Assembly (NCBI GenBank): GCA_003219415.1
Contig: QHOS01000026.1
Location: forward strand, 20,371 to 84,370
DNA from: Verrucomicrobiota bacterium
Lineage (GTDB): Bacteria > Verrucomicrobiota > Verrucomicrobiia > Chthoniobacterales > UBA10450
Direction of reading: 5' to 3'
Length of the DNA stretch: 64,000 nucleotides
Shown here piece by piece: positions 16,328-27,118 of this stretch. The number at the start of each line of letters is the position of its first letter. Position 1 is the first letter of the stretch. Under the pieces are notes generated by a model, which searched no databases, was not told where the DNA came from, and was given only the letters and a program-made list of their open reading frames with translations. A program made the translations under genes and the position numbers.

Positions 16328-17341
16328 ATGGATCTGACCCGGCTAGAGCAGATCCTCGACCGCGCATCTTCCAGGCGGATCACGGTAATCGGCGATCTGA
16401 TGCTCGATGAATTTGTCTGGGGAAAGGTCGGCCGCATCTCGCCCGAGGCGCCGGTCCCGGTCGTGGAGGTGACCGGTGAATCATTTTACCCGGGAGGCGC
16501 AGCCAACGTCGCCCGCAACCTGCGCGAATTTGTGGACTGCGTTGCGATCATCGGTTTGCTGGGCAAAGACCGCAGCGGCCAGCATCTTCGCGAGTTATTG
16601 TCCGAACAAAAGATCGACACCTCTAATACAGTTGAAGAGGCAACCTTTCATACCATCGTTAAAACCCGCATCATTGCGCGCCAACAACAAGTTGTCCGTG
16701 TCGATCGCGAAAAGTTTGTCGGAACGTCGGCGGCCCAAATTGAAGGGGTCGTTGCCGCCGTGCGAAAAAATATTTCCGACATCGATGCAATTATTTTCGA
16801 AGACTATGGCAAGGGTTTCTTATCGACCGAACTGGTGTCGCAAATCGCAGACGCTGCGCGTTCAAGCCGCAAGATCGTCGCTGCGGATCCCAATCCCCGT
16901 AATTTGGTCGAGTGGCGGGGCCTGACAGTCATCAAGCCGAACCGCACTGAAGCTTTTCTCGCGGCAGGTATTCTCAGCTGCGATCCGGATATTGTTCCGT
17001 CCCAGGATACGGATCTGAAGCGCGCTGGCAAAACGTTGCTGAAAAAATGGGAAGCAGAAAATGTCCTCATCACTCTCGGCGAACAAGGCATGATGCTTTT
17101 CCAAAAGAAAAAAGCACCCCACTATATCCCAACCAAAGCAAGAGAGGTTTTCGACGTATCGGGCGCAGGTGATACGGCCATCGCTCTCTTTACTCTCGGC
17201 CTTGCCTGCGGAGCGACTCCGACCGAAGCGGCGGAAATTGCCAACTACGCGAGCGCAGTGGTCGTAAGCAAGCTTGGAACAGCGACTGTGACGCGAGATG
17301 AATTGATCGCCAGTTTCCGAGGAGATTCCGAAGGTGGTTAA
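16328..17341 (+). CDS. rfaE1: D-glycero-beta-D-manno-heptose-7-phosphate kinase (RfaE domain I, PfkB family)
   Basis: VIGDLMLDEFVWGKVGRISPEAPVPVVEVTGESFYPGGAANVARNL; DVSGAGDTAIALFTLGLACG. Confidence 0.93.
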   Translation: MDLTRLEQILDRASSRRITVIGDLMLDEFVWGKVGRISPEAPVPVVEVTGESFYPGGAANVARNLREFVDCVAIIGLLGKDRSGQHLRELLSEQKIDTSNTVEEATFHTIVKTRIIARQQQVVRVDREKFVGTSAAQIEGVVAAVRKNISDIDAIIFEDYGKGFLSTELVSQIADAARSSRKIVAADPNPRNLVEWRGLTVIKPNRTEAFLAAGILSCDPDIVPSQDTDLKRAGKTLLKKWEAENVLITLGEQGMMLFQKKKAPHYIPTKAREVFDVSGAGDTAIALFTLGLACGATPTEAAEIANYASAVVVSKLGTATVTRDELIASFRGDSEGG

Positions 17342-17894
17342 TGAATTGTCAGCCGCCGTTTTCATCGATCGCGACGGCACGATCATCGAGGACGCGGATT
17401 ATTGTTCCCACCCAAAACAGGTGAAGATTTTTCCCGGCGTTCCCCAAGCATTACGACGCTTAAAATCAAAGGGATTCAAAGTCATTGTTATTACGAACCA
17501 AAGCGGCATCGGTCGCGGCTTTTTCACCGTGGACGAATATCGCTCCGTTGAATCGGAAGTTTCGCGGCAACTGGGCCACGGCTTGATCGATGCAACTTAT
17601 TTTTGCCCCGACGTACCGGGTCAACATTCCAGTCACCGCAAGCCATCGCCCGGCATGATTTTGCAAGCCGCGCGAGAACATCAAATCGATCTGGCGCGTT
17701 CGTTTCTTATTGGTGACAAGGAGATCGACGTCGAGTGCGGTCGCAACGCCGGTGTGCGCACAATCCGGGTTCAAACTGGACTTGACTGCGACATCAGTGG
17801 CAGCACGGCGGACTGGACCGCAAAAGATTTCCCCGCCGCAGCGCAGCTCATTTTAGACGAACAGTCACGACCATCGATGTCTCAGCATGAGTAA
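17334..17894 (+). CDS. gmhB: D-glycero-D-manno-heptose-1,7-bisphosphate 7-phosphatase (HAD)
   Basis: AVFIDRDGTIIEDADYCSHPKQVKIFPGVPQALRRLKSKGFKVIVITNQSGIGRGFF; FLIGDKEIDVECGRNAG. Confidence 0.92.
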   Translation: MVNELSAAVFIDRDGTIIEDADYCSHPKQVKIFPGVPQALRRLKSKGFKVIVITNQSGIGRGFFTVDEYRSVESEVSRQLGHGLIDATYFCPDVPGQHSSHRKPSPGMILQAAREHQIDLARSFLIGDKEIDVECGRNAGVRTIRVQTGLDCDISGSTADWTAKDFPAAAQLILDEQSRPSMSQHE

Positions 17895-18636
17895 AACGGT
17901 CGGAATTATTCCCGCCCGGTGGAATTCTACACGATTTCCAGGTAAACCACTGCATCTCATTGCTGGAAAGCCGCTTTTGAAACATGTGTGGGAACGCTGC
18001 CTCCGGGCTAACGGGTTGGATTTAGTCGTCATTGCCACAGACGATATGCGGATCGCTTCCGCGGCGTTTGAGTGGGGTGCAGAGGTCGCGCTGACTTCGC
18101 CGAAGCACTGCACCGGCACTAATCGAGTCGCCGAAGTGGCGAGGAAAACAAAGCAGTTCGCGTACGTCATTAATATCCAAGGCGACGAACCGCTGATCGA
18201 CCCTCGCTTAATCAATAAGCTTGTCGAAAAATTGCGTTCCAATCGCAAAGTAGAAATCGTGACGGCTGCGCATCCATTCAAGGATCCGGCGGACGCTTTT
18301 TCTGCCCACCAGGTGAAAGTCGTTCTCGATCTTCGTGGCAACGCTCTTTATTTCTCTCGTGCGGCGATCCCGGCTCCACAAAAAGACGGGCGCTCGTTGT
18401 TTCTTCGTCACCAGGGCGTTTATGGATTCCGGCGCGGGACGCTGCTTCAATTTGTGAGATGGAAACCAAGTCCTCTGGAGCGCGCTGAATCGCTCGAGCA
18501 ATTGCGCGCACTGGAAAATGGTGTAACGGTTCATGTGCTCGTTACTGCTACAGGATCGCCCGGTATCGACACGCCAGAAGACGCAACGGCGCTGGAGCAA
18601 GCGCTTGCCCGCGCAAATCGGAGAATGAGCTCGTGA
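17887..18636 (+). CDS. kdsB: 3-deoxy-manno-octulosonate cytidylyltransferase
   Basis: [70 protein letters not shown]. Confidence 0.96.
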   Translation: MSKTVGIIPARWNSTRFPGKPLHLIAGKPLLKHVWERCLRANGLDLVVIATDDMRIASAAFEWGAEVALTSPKHCTGTNRVAEVARKTKQFAYVINIQGDEPLIDPRLINKLVEKLRSNRKVEIVTAAHPFKDPADAFSAHQVKVVLDLRGNALYFSRAAIPAPQKDGRSLFLRHQGVYGFRRGTLLQFVRWKPSPLERAESLEQLRALENGVTVHVLVTATGSPGIDTPEDATALEQALARANRRMSS

Positions 18637-20303
18637 AATACATTTTCATCACTGGTGGCGTGATTAGTTCCCTGGGGAAGGGATTGACGGCGGCTTCACT
18701 CGGAACACTCCTCGAAGCGCGTGGTCTACGCGTTGTTCTCCAAAAATTTGATCCTTATCTGAACGTAGATCCCGGCACGATGAATCCTTTCCAGCACGGC
18801 GAGGTCTATGTGCTGGACGACGGCGCAGAAACCGATCTCGATCTCGGCCACTATGAACGCTTCACCAATTGCGTTCTCACGCGGCACAACAATCTCACCA
18901 GCGGCCAGGTGTACGAGTCGGTGATTTTGAAGGAACGCCGCGGCGACTATCTCGGTAAAACCGTGCAGGTGATTCCGCACGTCACCGATGTCATTAAAGG
19001 ACGCATCCGTGAAATTTCAGACGAAAGCAAATACGACGTCGTGATCACGGAAATCGGGGGCACAACGGGCGACATCGAAGGGCTGCCGTTTTTGGAAGCA
19101 ATTCGCCAATTCATTCTCGAAGTCGGGGCGCAGAATGTGCTCAACATGCACGTCACGCTGGTTCCCTACATTAAGGCCGCTCACGAACTGAAGACGAAAC
19201 CGACCCAGCAAAGCGTTGCCAAGCTGCGCGAGATCGGCTTGCAACCGCAGGTGTTGATTTGCCGGACTGAACGGATGCTCGACCTCGATCTGCGGCAAAA
19301 ACTCTCAATGTTCTGCAGCGTTGCGGAGAAAGCGGTAATCGAAGAGCGCGATGTTGCGCACACGATTTACGAAGTGCCATTGACCCTTCACGCGGAAGGG
19401 CTGGACCAATTGGTGTGCGATCTTTTGGGGCTGAAAACGCGGCAGCCCGAGCTCGCGGAATGGAAAAATTTCGTGAAGCGCGTCATTAGCCCCGCGAAAC
19501 GAGTCACAATCGCTGTTATCGGCAAATACTTTGATGTTCGGGACGCCTACAAGAGTATTTACGAATCCCTCACGCACGCGGCTGCGAGTGAAGATTGCGG
19601 AATCGATCTTGAACTTATTGATGCGGAATCGCTGCCAGAGGGCGTTAACGGCCCGTTAAAAGACGTGTCCGGTATCTTAATTCCGGGCGGTTTTGGCCTT
19701 CGCGGCGTTGAAGGAAAAATCAAGGCAGCGCGTTTCGCGCGCGAACACAAGATTCCATATCTAGGCCTTTGCCTCGGGATGCAGGTGGCAACGATTGAGT
19801 TTGCGCGAAATGCATGCGGCATCAAAGACGCCAACAGCACCGAGTTTGACAAGAACACAAAAGAACCGGTGATCTCGTTGCTCGAAGAACAGCGAGGGGT
19901 AAAGAACATGGGTGCCAGCATGCGCCTGGGCACATGGCCGACGAAAATTGCAAAAGGCACACTCGCGGAAAAAATTTACGGCAGCGCCGAAGTGATGGAG
20001 CGTCACCGCCACCGATACGAGTTCAACATGAAATACCGGGACCAGATGAATGAAAAAGGCTTCGTCATTTCTGGAACATCACCGGACGAGACGCTGGCCG
20101 AGATGGTCGAGCTTCGTGATCATCCCTATTTCGTTGGTTGCCAATATCACCCCGAATTCCAAAGCAAGCCGAACAAACCGCATCCGCTTTTCAAAGGATT
20201 CATTCAGGCCTGTCTCAATTATCAGAATCGTGCGACGCGCGCTCCAAGCGATCGAGAATCGCCGCCCCGAGTCCCTGAGCAGGAACTCGTTCTGCAACGA
20301 TAA
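18633..20303 (+). CDS. pyrG: CTP synthase
   Basis: [79 protein letters not shown] domain [17 protein letters not shown]. Confidence 0.98.
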   Translation: MKYIFITGGVISSLGKGLTAASLGTLLEARGLRVVLQKFDPYLNVDPGTMNPFQHGEVYVLDDGAETDLDLGHYERFTNCVLTRHNNLTSGQVYESVILKERRGDYLGKTVQVIPHVTDVIKGRIREISDESKYDVVITEIGGTTGDIEGLPFLEAIRQFILEVGAQNVLNMHVTLVPYIKAAHELKTKPTQQSVAKLREIGLQPQVLICRTERMLDLDLRQKLSMFCSVAEKAVIEERDVAHTIYEVPLTLHAEGLDQLVCDLLGLKTRQPELAEWKNFVKRVISPAKRVTIAVIGKYFDVRDAYKSIYESLTHAAASEDCGIDLELIDAESLPEGVNGPLKDVSGILIPGGFGLRGVEGKIKAARFAREHKIPYLGLCLGMQVATIEFARNACGIKDANSTEFDKNTKEPVISLLEEQRGVKNMGASMRLGTWPTKIAKGTLAEKIYGSAEVMERHRHRYEFNMKYRDQMNEKGFVISGTSPDETLAEMVELRDHPYFVGCQYHPEFQSKPNKPHPLFKGFIQACLNYQNRATRAPSDRESPPRVPEQELVLQR

Positions 20304-21249
20304 GGTCGAGATCCAGATCGTCGAGCTCGCGTAAGGAGCGAAACAAATTCGCAGCGGCCTCGCTCAAGTCTTGGTGCTCGCTTAGAATTCGAACGGCTGC
20401 GAACCTTTCTGCTGGAATGAACCCATTCCACGTCAGCAACCCCACACGACGGTTTTTCACGAGCGCGAAGGATTCCGCGTTGTCTATCAAGCGAAGCGGA
20501 GTTTTCGGCGCGTAGTGCGATGGTAACTGGCCGGGTGCAGAAACGGTCTTCGGCGCGCTAACGATGTCGATTGCGCCAAACTCAGCGAGCTGTTCGACCG
20601 TGATTGGGCCGCGGCGGAGGATGTCGATCTTATTTCCGCGCACGGCTACGATCGTCGATTCGATGCCGTGCGTGGTCGGACCGGCGTCAACGATTAGCGG
20701 GATGCGTCCGCTCAGTTCAGCAAAAACGTGCCGAGCGGTCGTGGGACTAATTCGACCGAACCGATTTGCGCTTGGCGCGGCGACCGGTTTCCCAAATGCG
20801 GAAATGATTTCAGCAAAAACCGGATGTGAACTCATTCGCACAGCAACTGTATCGAGCCCGGCGGTGACGATTTCTGGAACGATCGGTTGTCGAGCAAAGA
20901 TGAGCGTGAGCGGTCCGGGCCAGAATTGGGCGATCAGTTTTTTGATCTGCGCGCGGGAGCGATCATCGACCGTGGCCACGCGCTCCAGCCATTGTTCGTC
21001 AGGCAGATGAACAATCAGTGGATTGAAACGGGGGCGCTCTTTTGCTTCGAAAATTTTTGCGACTGCAATAGGATTCAGCGCATCAGCTGCGAGCCCGTAC
21101 ACGGTTTCTGTTGGGAGTGCGACAACCTCGCCTTTGTGCAGCAGTTCAACCGCCGCAGTTGTGGCCCGGGCTTCCAGCAGGCTGGGATCGGCAGGGTGCC
21201 GATGCCACGAGCGGCGAGCCGATGTCGCCGCCAAAATCTCAGTCCTCAC
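20215..21249 (-). CDS. L-threonylcarbamoyladenylate synthase (Sua5/YrdC family)
   Basis: [62 protein letters not shown]-terminal Sua5 domain. Confidence 0.95.
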   Translation of the reverse strand: MRTEILAATSARRSWHRHPADPSLLEARATTAAVELLHKGEVVALPTETVYGLAADALNPIAVAKIFEAKERPRFNPLIVHLPDEQWLERVATVDDRSRAQIKKLIAQFWPGPLTLIFARQPIVPEIVTAGLDTVAVRMSSHPVFAEIISAFGKPVAAPSANRFGRISPTTARHVFAELSGRIPLIVDAGPTTHGIESTIVAVRGNKIDILRRGPITVEQLAEFGAIDIVSAPKTVSAPGQLPSHYAPKTPLRLIDNAESFALVKNRRVGLLTWNGFIPAERFAAVRILSEHQDLSEAAANLFRSLRELDDLDLDLIVAERVPAQGLGAAILDRLERASHDSDN

Positions 21250-21737
21250 TTTTCCAATTTCGCGGCGAGCACGCTTTCGCTTTGTTTCTTGCGAAACGCT
21301 TCCAATTTTTTCCGAATCGCTTCGTCAGAAGTGGCCAGAATGGCGGCGGCAAGCAGCGCAGCGTTTTTGGCTCCGGCTTCGCCGATAGCCAGCGTCCCTA
21401 CGGGGATACCGCCGGGCATTTGCGCGGTTGAAAGAAGCGAATCGAGTCCCTGCAACTTCGATTGAATTGGCACTCCCAAAACCGGGAGCCAGGTATGAGC
21501 CGCAATCACTCCAGCCAAATGTGCCGCGCCGCCTGCGCCAGCGATGACGACGCGCAGCCCGCGCGCGGCTCCATTCCGCGCGAATTCAGCGGTCGCGTCC
21601 GGTGTTCGATGCGCGGAGAGAACGCGCGCCTCGTTAGGCACGCCGAGTTCGTCGAGCATCTCGACGGCACGACGCATCGTGTCCCAATCCGATTTGCTGC
21701 CCATGATCACAGCAACTAACGGTTTCAACTCAGGCAT
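21246..21737 (-). CDS. purE: 5-(carboxyamino)imidazole ribonucleotide mutase
   Basis: [73 protein letters not shown] at 21737 preferred over the upstream start. Confidence 0.96.
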   Translation of the reverse strand: MPELKPLVAVIMGSKSDWDTMRRAVEMLDELGVPNEARVLSAHRTPDATAEFARNGAARGLRVVIAGAGGAAHLAGVIAAHTWLPVLGVPIQSKLQGLDSLLSTAQMPGGIPVGTLAIGEAGAKNAALLAAAILATSDEAIRKKLEAFRKKQSESVLAAKLEK

Positions 21738-21912
21738 ATGCGAATTGTAGGGCGTTTGATTCGTTTGCGCCAGCAAACTCACCCTTCGGCTTCCCGTCTA
21801 TATCGCGCGGCTCCCGCCAGCTCCATTCTGCGAAACGCCAAGCGGCATTAGCGTCCAGCCAATATCCCATCGGCAAGATGCCGATGCAGCGTGTTAATGC
21901 GATATTGCGCCT

Positions 21913-22476
21913 ATGAATCGCCATGGCCGGTCGATCGTTCTCGTCGGCATGATGGGCGCTGGAAAATCATCCGTGGGCGTCTGTTTACGACGGCGAACCA
22001 GGCTCAAGCTGTTTGATACCGACGAAATCGTCACGTCAAAATTCGGAATGCCCATTTCAGAAATTTTTTCGAGTCACGGTGAGAACAAATTCCGTGAAGC
22101 CGAAGCGGAGGCCCTCCAGGCGCTCGCAACCGCCGAGCCAGTAGTTATCGTGACCGGCGGCGGGATTGTATTGCGCGAAGAGAATATTCATCTTTTGAAA
22201 CGGCTTGGCGTAGTGGCGTGGCTGGAGGCGGACGAAGAAACGCTTTTTAAACGGGCTTCACAAGCTGGCAGTCGACCGTTGCTGCAATGTAAAAATCCGA
22301 AAAAAGCGTTCACCAAAATGTTACGAGCCCGCCTGCCGCTTTATGCAAAGATTGCTGATATCCGCGTCGATACATCGGTGCTTACAGATGAAGAAGTCGC
22401 GGTAGCAATTTTGAGTAAGTTTAGCAGGTACTATCGCAAGTCAGTGCCTGCAACGACGCTGCTAGCAACCGCGTGA
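21913..22476 (+). CDS. aroK: Shikimate kinase
   Basis: IVLVGMMGAGKSSVGVCLRRRTRLKLFDTDEIVTSKFGMPISEIFSSHGENKFREAEAEAL...VTGGGIVL. Confidence 0.93.
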   Translation: MNRHGRSIVLVGMMGAGKSSVGVCLRRRTRLKLFDTDEIVTSKFGMPISEIFSSHGENKFREAEAEALQALATAEPVVIVTGGGIVLREENIHLLKRLGVVAWLEADEETLFKRASQAGSRPLLQCKNPKKAFTKMLRARLPLYAKIADIRVDTSVLTDEEVAVAILSKFSRYYRKSVPATTLLATA

Positions 22477-23603
22477 TGACCGAAACAACCGCGCAGATGA
22501 CTGATCGCGAAATCTCTCGAACAGAATTGAAGCAGCAACTGGTCTCATTTGCGCGCGAGATTGGTTTTGACTCCTGCCGCATCGCACCCTGCGGTTCCGC
22601 ACCACATGCAGAGGCATTTCGAAATTGGCTGGCTGAAGGCGAACACGGTGAAATGGGTTACATGGAGCGCGGGGAAGAAAAACGCGGTGATCCTCAGAAA
22701 GTTTTACCGGACGCGCGCTCAATCGTTGTATTTGCGCTGAACTATTTCCATGGAAACCCGCAAGCAGGCGACAGGCCTGCCGCCACAGGCAGAATCGCGC
22801 GCTACGCCTGGGGCGATGACTATCATGATCTGATCGAGACCAAGCTTGACAAGATCGACGAGTTTCTTCGCGAGTTCGGTGGCCACCAGAAATGTTATGT
22901 CGATACCGGGCCAGTTTTGGAACGCGATCATGCGGCGCAGGCCGGCATTGGCTGGCATGGCAAAAGCACGATGCTCATCGACGAACGACTCGGGACCTGG
23001 TTTTTTCTCGCAGAAGTTTTGACGACTCTTGAACTGCCGCCGGACGAGCCTGTGCCAGCTCGGTGCGGAACGTGCGACCGCTGTATCAAAGCCTGTCCCA
23101 CCGGCGCAATCACGGCCCCTCACCGTCTGGATGCGCGCCGCTGCATTTCTTATCTGACAATCGAACTTAAAGGTTCCATCCCGCTCGAGCTTCGACCGCT
23201 TGTCGGAAACAGAATTTTTGGTTGCGACGATTGTCTTGATGCCTGCCCGTGGAATCGTTTTGCCCAGGTATCGCGCGAAACCGCGTTCTCTGCCCGTCCG
23301 GCAACAGTGGGCATGCCGTTGCGCGATTATCTCAGCTTGAGCGATGATGAGTTTCGCGTGCTTTTTAGAAATTCGCCGATTAAGCGGATCAAACGGCGCG
23401 GTTTGTTGCGGAATGTCTGTGTCGCATTGGGCAATGTTGGAGATTCGTCGGATTTGCCCGCACTTGAGCGCGCCACAGCCGACTCCGAACGGTTAATCGC
23501 CGAGCACGCTAAATGGGCGATTCACCAAATTCGGTCTCGACAAGGCATCAGTCCGACGCACCCAGGGGAAAAGACCAAGCTCATTCAGGGAGTAATTAAT
23601 TGA
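22473..23603 (+). CDS. queG: Epoxyqueuosine reductase
   Basis: RYAWGDDYHDLIETKLDKI, YVDTGPVLERDHAAQAGIGWHGKSTMLI, CGTCDRCIKACPTGAI, CDDCLDACPWNRFA. Confidence 0.96.
   Translation: MMTETTAQMTDREISRTELKQQLVSFAREIGFDSCRIAPCGSAPHAEAFRNWLAEGEHGEMGYMERGEEKRGDPQKVLPDARSIVVFALNYFHGNPQAGDRPAATGRIARYAWGDDYHDLIETKLDKIDEFLREFGGHQKCYVDTGPVLERDHAAQAGIGWHGKSTMLIDERLGTWFFLAEVLTTLELPPDEPVPARCGTCDRCIKACPTGAITAPHRLDARRCISYLTIELKGSIPLELRPLVGNRIFGCDDCLDACPWNRFAQVSRETAFSARPATVGMPLRDYLSLSDDEFRVLFRNSPIKRIKRRGLLRNVCVALGNVGDSSDLPALERATADSERLIAEHAKWAIHQIRSRQGISPTHPGEKTKLIQGVIN
22760..22792. repeat. GCAGGCGACAGGCCTGCC palindromic repeat inside queG coding sequence
   Basis: gcaagcaggcgacaggcctgccgccacaggcag; same core as 2634-2651 gcaggcgacccgcctgcc. 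Confidence 0.7.
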
Positions 23604-23640
23604 ATCCAAGGCCGTTCCCCCGACGCATCGTAGAATTGTT

Positions 23641-25077
23641 ATGAACGGGATTTCGTTTGCAAGAGTCAAACAAGCGACTAATTCTGACGCCTTCACCCCG
23701 AGAACCGCTCCTCCGATGCACCAAGCCGTAAGCACACCTGTACCTTCGCCTTTGACGGCGAAGCAGCGCCGCACCAGGCGCAAAAAGCAAATCATTTACG
23801 GATCGATCGCCCTGCTCACGCTTTGGATCGTCGCGTCGATCATCTGGAACAAGCGCGAGAAGCCTATTCCGGTCACAACGGAGACCGCCATTCGTAAAAC
23901 GATCGTGCAAACCGTTTCGGCGACGGGAAAAATACAGCCTGAGGTTGAAGTCAAAATTTCACCCGAAGTCGCTGGCGAAATTATTGAATTGCCCGTCGAG
24001 GACGGGATGCGGGTCAAGAAAGGCGACCTACTGGTGAAAATTAAGCCTGACTCTTATAAGGCGCTTCTCGAACAACAGGAAGCGGCGATCAGCGCAGCGA
24101 AAGCCACCAATCTCCAGCAAAAAGCGACGATGCTGAAGAGTGAGCACGATTTCAAACGAGCGGAAGATTTGTTCAACAAAAAGCTCATCTCGGAGCAGGA
24201 ATATAATGCGGCCCAAGCAGCAGATGATGTGGCAAAAAATACCTACGAAAGTTCGCTCCACGAAATCGAGCGCGCCCAGGCCGGCTCGAGTCAGGCACGC
24301 GATCAATTGTCCAAGACGACGATTTACTCGCCCATTGATGGCACGATCACAATTCTCAACAGCAAATTGGGCGAACGTCTTGTAGCCACGGGGCAATTCG
24401 CCGGCACGGAAGTAATGCGCGTCGCCGACCTCGGTCACATGGAGGCGCGCGTCGATGTGAACGAGAACGACGTTGTGAATGTGAAGTTGGGCGACAAGGC
24501 TGAGGTAAAAATCGACGCTTATGGCGATCGGAAATTCAACGGCACGGTTTATCAAATTGGTAACACGGGAAAGACAACCGGCGCCGGCACACAGGAAGAG
24601 GTCACTAACTTTGAGGTGAAAATCCGGATCGAAGACCACGATGTGGAGCTAAAGCCTGCGCTGAGCTGTACCGCCGACATTCACACGAATGAGGTAAAGG
24701 ACGTCGTAGCCGTGCCGATGCAGGCCGTGACGATTCGCACCGGCGAGAGCAATTTGAGTCCAGAAGAAATTGAAAAGAAAAGGCAGAAGGTGACGCAACG
24801 CGACAAAGGCGACAACAACGCGGAGTTCGTCAACGAGCGTGCGGAGAAAGCGGCGCAGAAAGAAGAGCGCGAAAAGCTGGTCAAGGTCGTCTTCCTGAAA
24901 AAAGGCAACAAGGCGCAGATTGCGAAAGTGACGACTGGCATCTCCGACGACACTTACACCGAGATCAAGAGCGGCATTCAGGCCGGCGATGAAGTGATCT
25001 CGGGAAGTTACAGCGCGATCAGCCGGAAGTTGAAGGAGGGCGCGAAGGTAGCCCTCGATAAAGAAGGAATGAAGTAA
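23641..25077 (+). CDS. Efflux RND/MacA-type periplasmic adaptor (HlyD family)
   Basis: TVSATGKIQPEVEVKISPEVAGEIIELPVEDGMRVKKGDLLVKI; coiled-coil; DGTITILNSKLGERLVATGQFAG. Confidence 0.93.
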   Translation: MNGISFARVKQATNSDAFTPRTAPPMHQAVSTPVPSPLTAKQRRTRRKKQIIYGSIALLTLWIVASIIWNKREKPIPVTTETAIRKTIVQTVSATGKIQPEVEVKISPEVAGEIIELPVEDGMRVKKGDLLVKIKPDSYKALLEQQEAAISAAKATNLQQKATMLKSEHDFKRAEDLFNKKLISEQEYNAAQAADDVAKNTYESSLHEIERAQAGSSQARDQLSKTTIYSPIDGTITILNSKLGERLVATGQFAGTEVMRVADLGHMEARVDVNENDVVNVKLGDKAEVKIDAYGDRKFNGTVYQIGNTGKTTGAGTQEEVTNFEVKIRIEDHDVELKPALSCTADIHTNEVKDVVAVPMQAVTIRTGESNLSPEEIEKKRQKVTQRDKGDNNAEFVNERAEKAAQKEEREKLVKVVFLKKGNKAQIAKVTTGISDDTYTEIKSGIQAGDEVISGSYSAISRKLKEGAKVALDKEGMK

Positions 25078-25098
25078 TCTCGACGAGCGACTGTCGAC

Positions 25099-25851
25099 GT
25101 GGCGATGGAGACTCGAAATTCAATCAGGCCCCCCGGTCCGGTCGTGATCGACATCGAAAACATCACCAAGGAATACGTCATGGGCGAGGAAGTCGTTCGG
25201 GCGCTTCGCGGTGTGAGTTTGCAGATTCGCCGCAACGAATACCTCGCGATCATGGGCCCAAGCGGCAGCGGCAAATCGACGCTCATGAATATGCTCGGTT
25301 GTCTCGATACCCCGAGCGCGGGCCGCTATGAGTTCAACGGCAAAAACGTTGCCGAAATGGATGACGACGAGCTCGCGGCCGTTCGCAATCGCGAGATCGG
25401 GTTCGTGTTCCAAACGTTCAACCTTCTGCCAAGATCGACTTCACTGCGCAATGTCGAGCTGCCGCTCATTTATGCAGGCATCAATCCCGACCGGCGTGTA
25501 GAACGCGCCGCCCAGGTGCTGGCAGATGTTGGCCTCGGCGATCGCATTCATCACAAACCCAATGAACTTTCCGGTGGGCAACGTCAACGCGTCGCGATCG
25601 CGCGCGCGCTCGTCAATGGACCGTCGATTATTCTGGCCGACGAGCCGACGGGGAATCTTGATTCCAAGACCGGTGAAGAAATCATGGAGCTGTTTGAGAA
25701 TTTATATCAGCACGGCAACACAATTATCCTCGTGACACACGAACGAGACATCGCGGCGCACGCGCGTCGTACTGTGCATTTGCGCGATGGACTCATCGAG
25801 ATGGATCACGTCGGATTTATTGCAGAGCTCGACATGCCGCTTGCGAGATAA
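25099..25851 (+). CDS. MacB/LolD-type ABC transporter ATP-binding protein
   Basis: [64 protein letters not shown]. Confidence 0.96.
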   Translation: MAMETRNSIRPPGPVVIDIENITKEYVMGEEVVRALRGVSLQIRRNEYLAIMGPSGSGKSTLMNMLGCLDTPSAGRYEFNGKNVAEMDDDELAAVRNREIGFVFQTFNLLPRSTSLRNVELPLIYAGINPDRRVERAAQVLADVGLGDRIHHKPNELSGGQRQRVAIARALVNGPSIILADEPTGNLDSKTGEEIMELFENLYQHGNTIILVTHERDIAAHARRTVHLRDGLIEMDHVGFIAELDMPLAR

Positions 25852-25859
25852 TTTCCGAC

Positions 25860-27110
25860 ATGAAACGTTTTCTTTACGAGCTAGGCGAGAGCTGGAAAAT
25901 CGCGGCCGCGCAAATGCGCTCGAACCTAACCCGCTCAACACTCACTGCGCTCGGAGTTATTATCGGCATTATCGCTGTGACATTGATGGGAACCGCCGTG
26001 AACGGCATATCCATCGGATTCGATAAAAGCATGGCCGTGCTCGGCGATGATGTTCTCTACGTGACGCAATGGCCGTGGAAGCCAGTAGACGACTGGTGGA
26101 ACTATCGCGATCGGAAAAAAATCAAAACGGAATACGCCGAGACTTTAAACCGCATGATAGCAGCGACCCCGAACTCGAACCTGGTCGTGGCGGTGCCGAC
26201 GTCGAATTTTATGCGATCGATTAAATATGGCGGCAACCAGGTGAACAACGTTTTCGTTCTCGGGACGACATCGGATTTCATCATCACATCGACCATCGAT
26301 TGTACGGCCGGGCGATTCTTCAACGAACTCGAATCGCGTGACGGCGCCAACGTTGTCGTGATCGGCTATGACGTTGCCGACGCGCTTTTCCCATCGGAAA
26401 ACCCGATCGATAAATCGGTGCTGATCAACGGTCAGTTGTTCAAAGTTATTGGCGTAAACACGCGACAGGGCACGTTTCTCGGTTTGTTCAGTTGGGACTC
26501 GATGGTGGCGATGCCGCTGGGTGCGTTTAACAAATATTTTTCAGCCAAAAGCGAATCGGACGTTCGCGTGAAAGTAAAAGACAAGACCAGACTCGCCGAT
26601 GCCAAGGACGAACTCATCGGTTTGATGCGGCGCGTGCGTGGGTTGCCACCAGAGAAAAAGGACGATTTCTCGATCAACGAGCAACAGGCCTTCAAAAGCA
26701 CGCTCGATCCCGTGAAAAATTCAATTGCGATTGCCGGGCTGTTTATCACCGGCTTGTCCCTTTTCGTCGGCGCGATCGGGATCATGAACATCACGTTTGT
26801 TAGTGTGAAAGAGCGCACGAAAGAGATCGGAACGCGCAAAGCCCTTGGCGCGCGGCGGCGAACGATCCTGTTGCAATTCCTCATCGAATCGACAGCGCTT
26901 TGTCTTCTCGGTGGATTTATTGGCCTCGTCCTCGCTTTCTTGATGTGTTTTCTTATCGGTAAAGCCGCGCCGTCATTCCCGATTCACTTCAGCTTAGGAT
27001 TAGTCATGGCCAGCGTCATTGTCTCCGCGATGACCGGACTAGTGTCAGGCTTCGCGCCGGCGTGGTCGGCCTCGCGGCTCGATCCCGTTGCCGCGCTTAG
27101 ATACGAGTAA
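25860..27110 (+). CDS. MacB-type ABC transporter permease
   Basis: N-terminal MacB_PCD; IGAIGIMNITFVSVKERTKEIGTRKALGARRRTILLQFLIES; LDPVAALRYE end. Confidence 0.93.
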   Translation: MKRFLYELGESWKIAAAQMRSNLTRSTLTALGVIIGIIAVTLMGTAVNGISIGFDKSMAVLGDDVLYVTQWPWKPVDDWWNYRDRKKIKTEYAETLNRMIAATPNSNLVVAVPTSNFMRSIKYGGNQVNNVFVLGTTSDFIITSTIDCTAGRFFNELESRDGANVVVIGYDVADALFPSENPIDKSVLINGQLFKVIGVNTRQGTFLGLFSWDSMVAMPLGAFNKYFSAKSESDVRVKVKDKTRLADAKDELIGLMRRVRGLPPEKKDDFSINEQQAFKSTLDPVKNSIAIAGLFITGLSLFVGAIGIMNITFVSVKERTKEIGTRKALGARRRTILLQFLIESTALCLLGGFIGLVLAFLMCFLIGKAAPSFPIHFSLGLVMASVIVSAMTGLVSGFAPAWSASRLDPVAALRYE

Positions 27111-27118
27111 GGATCGAC

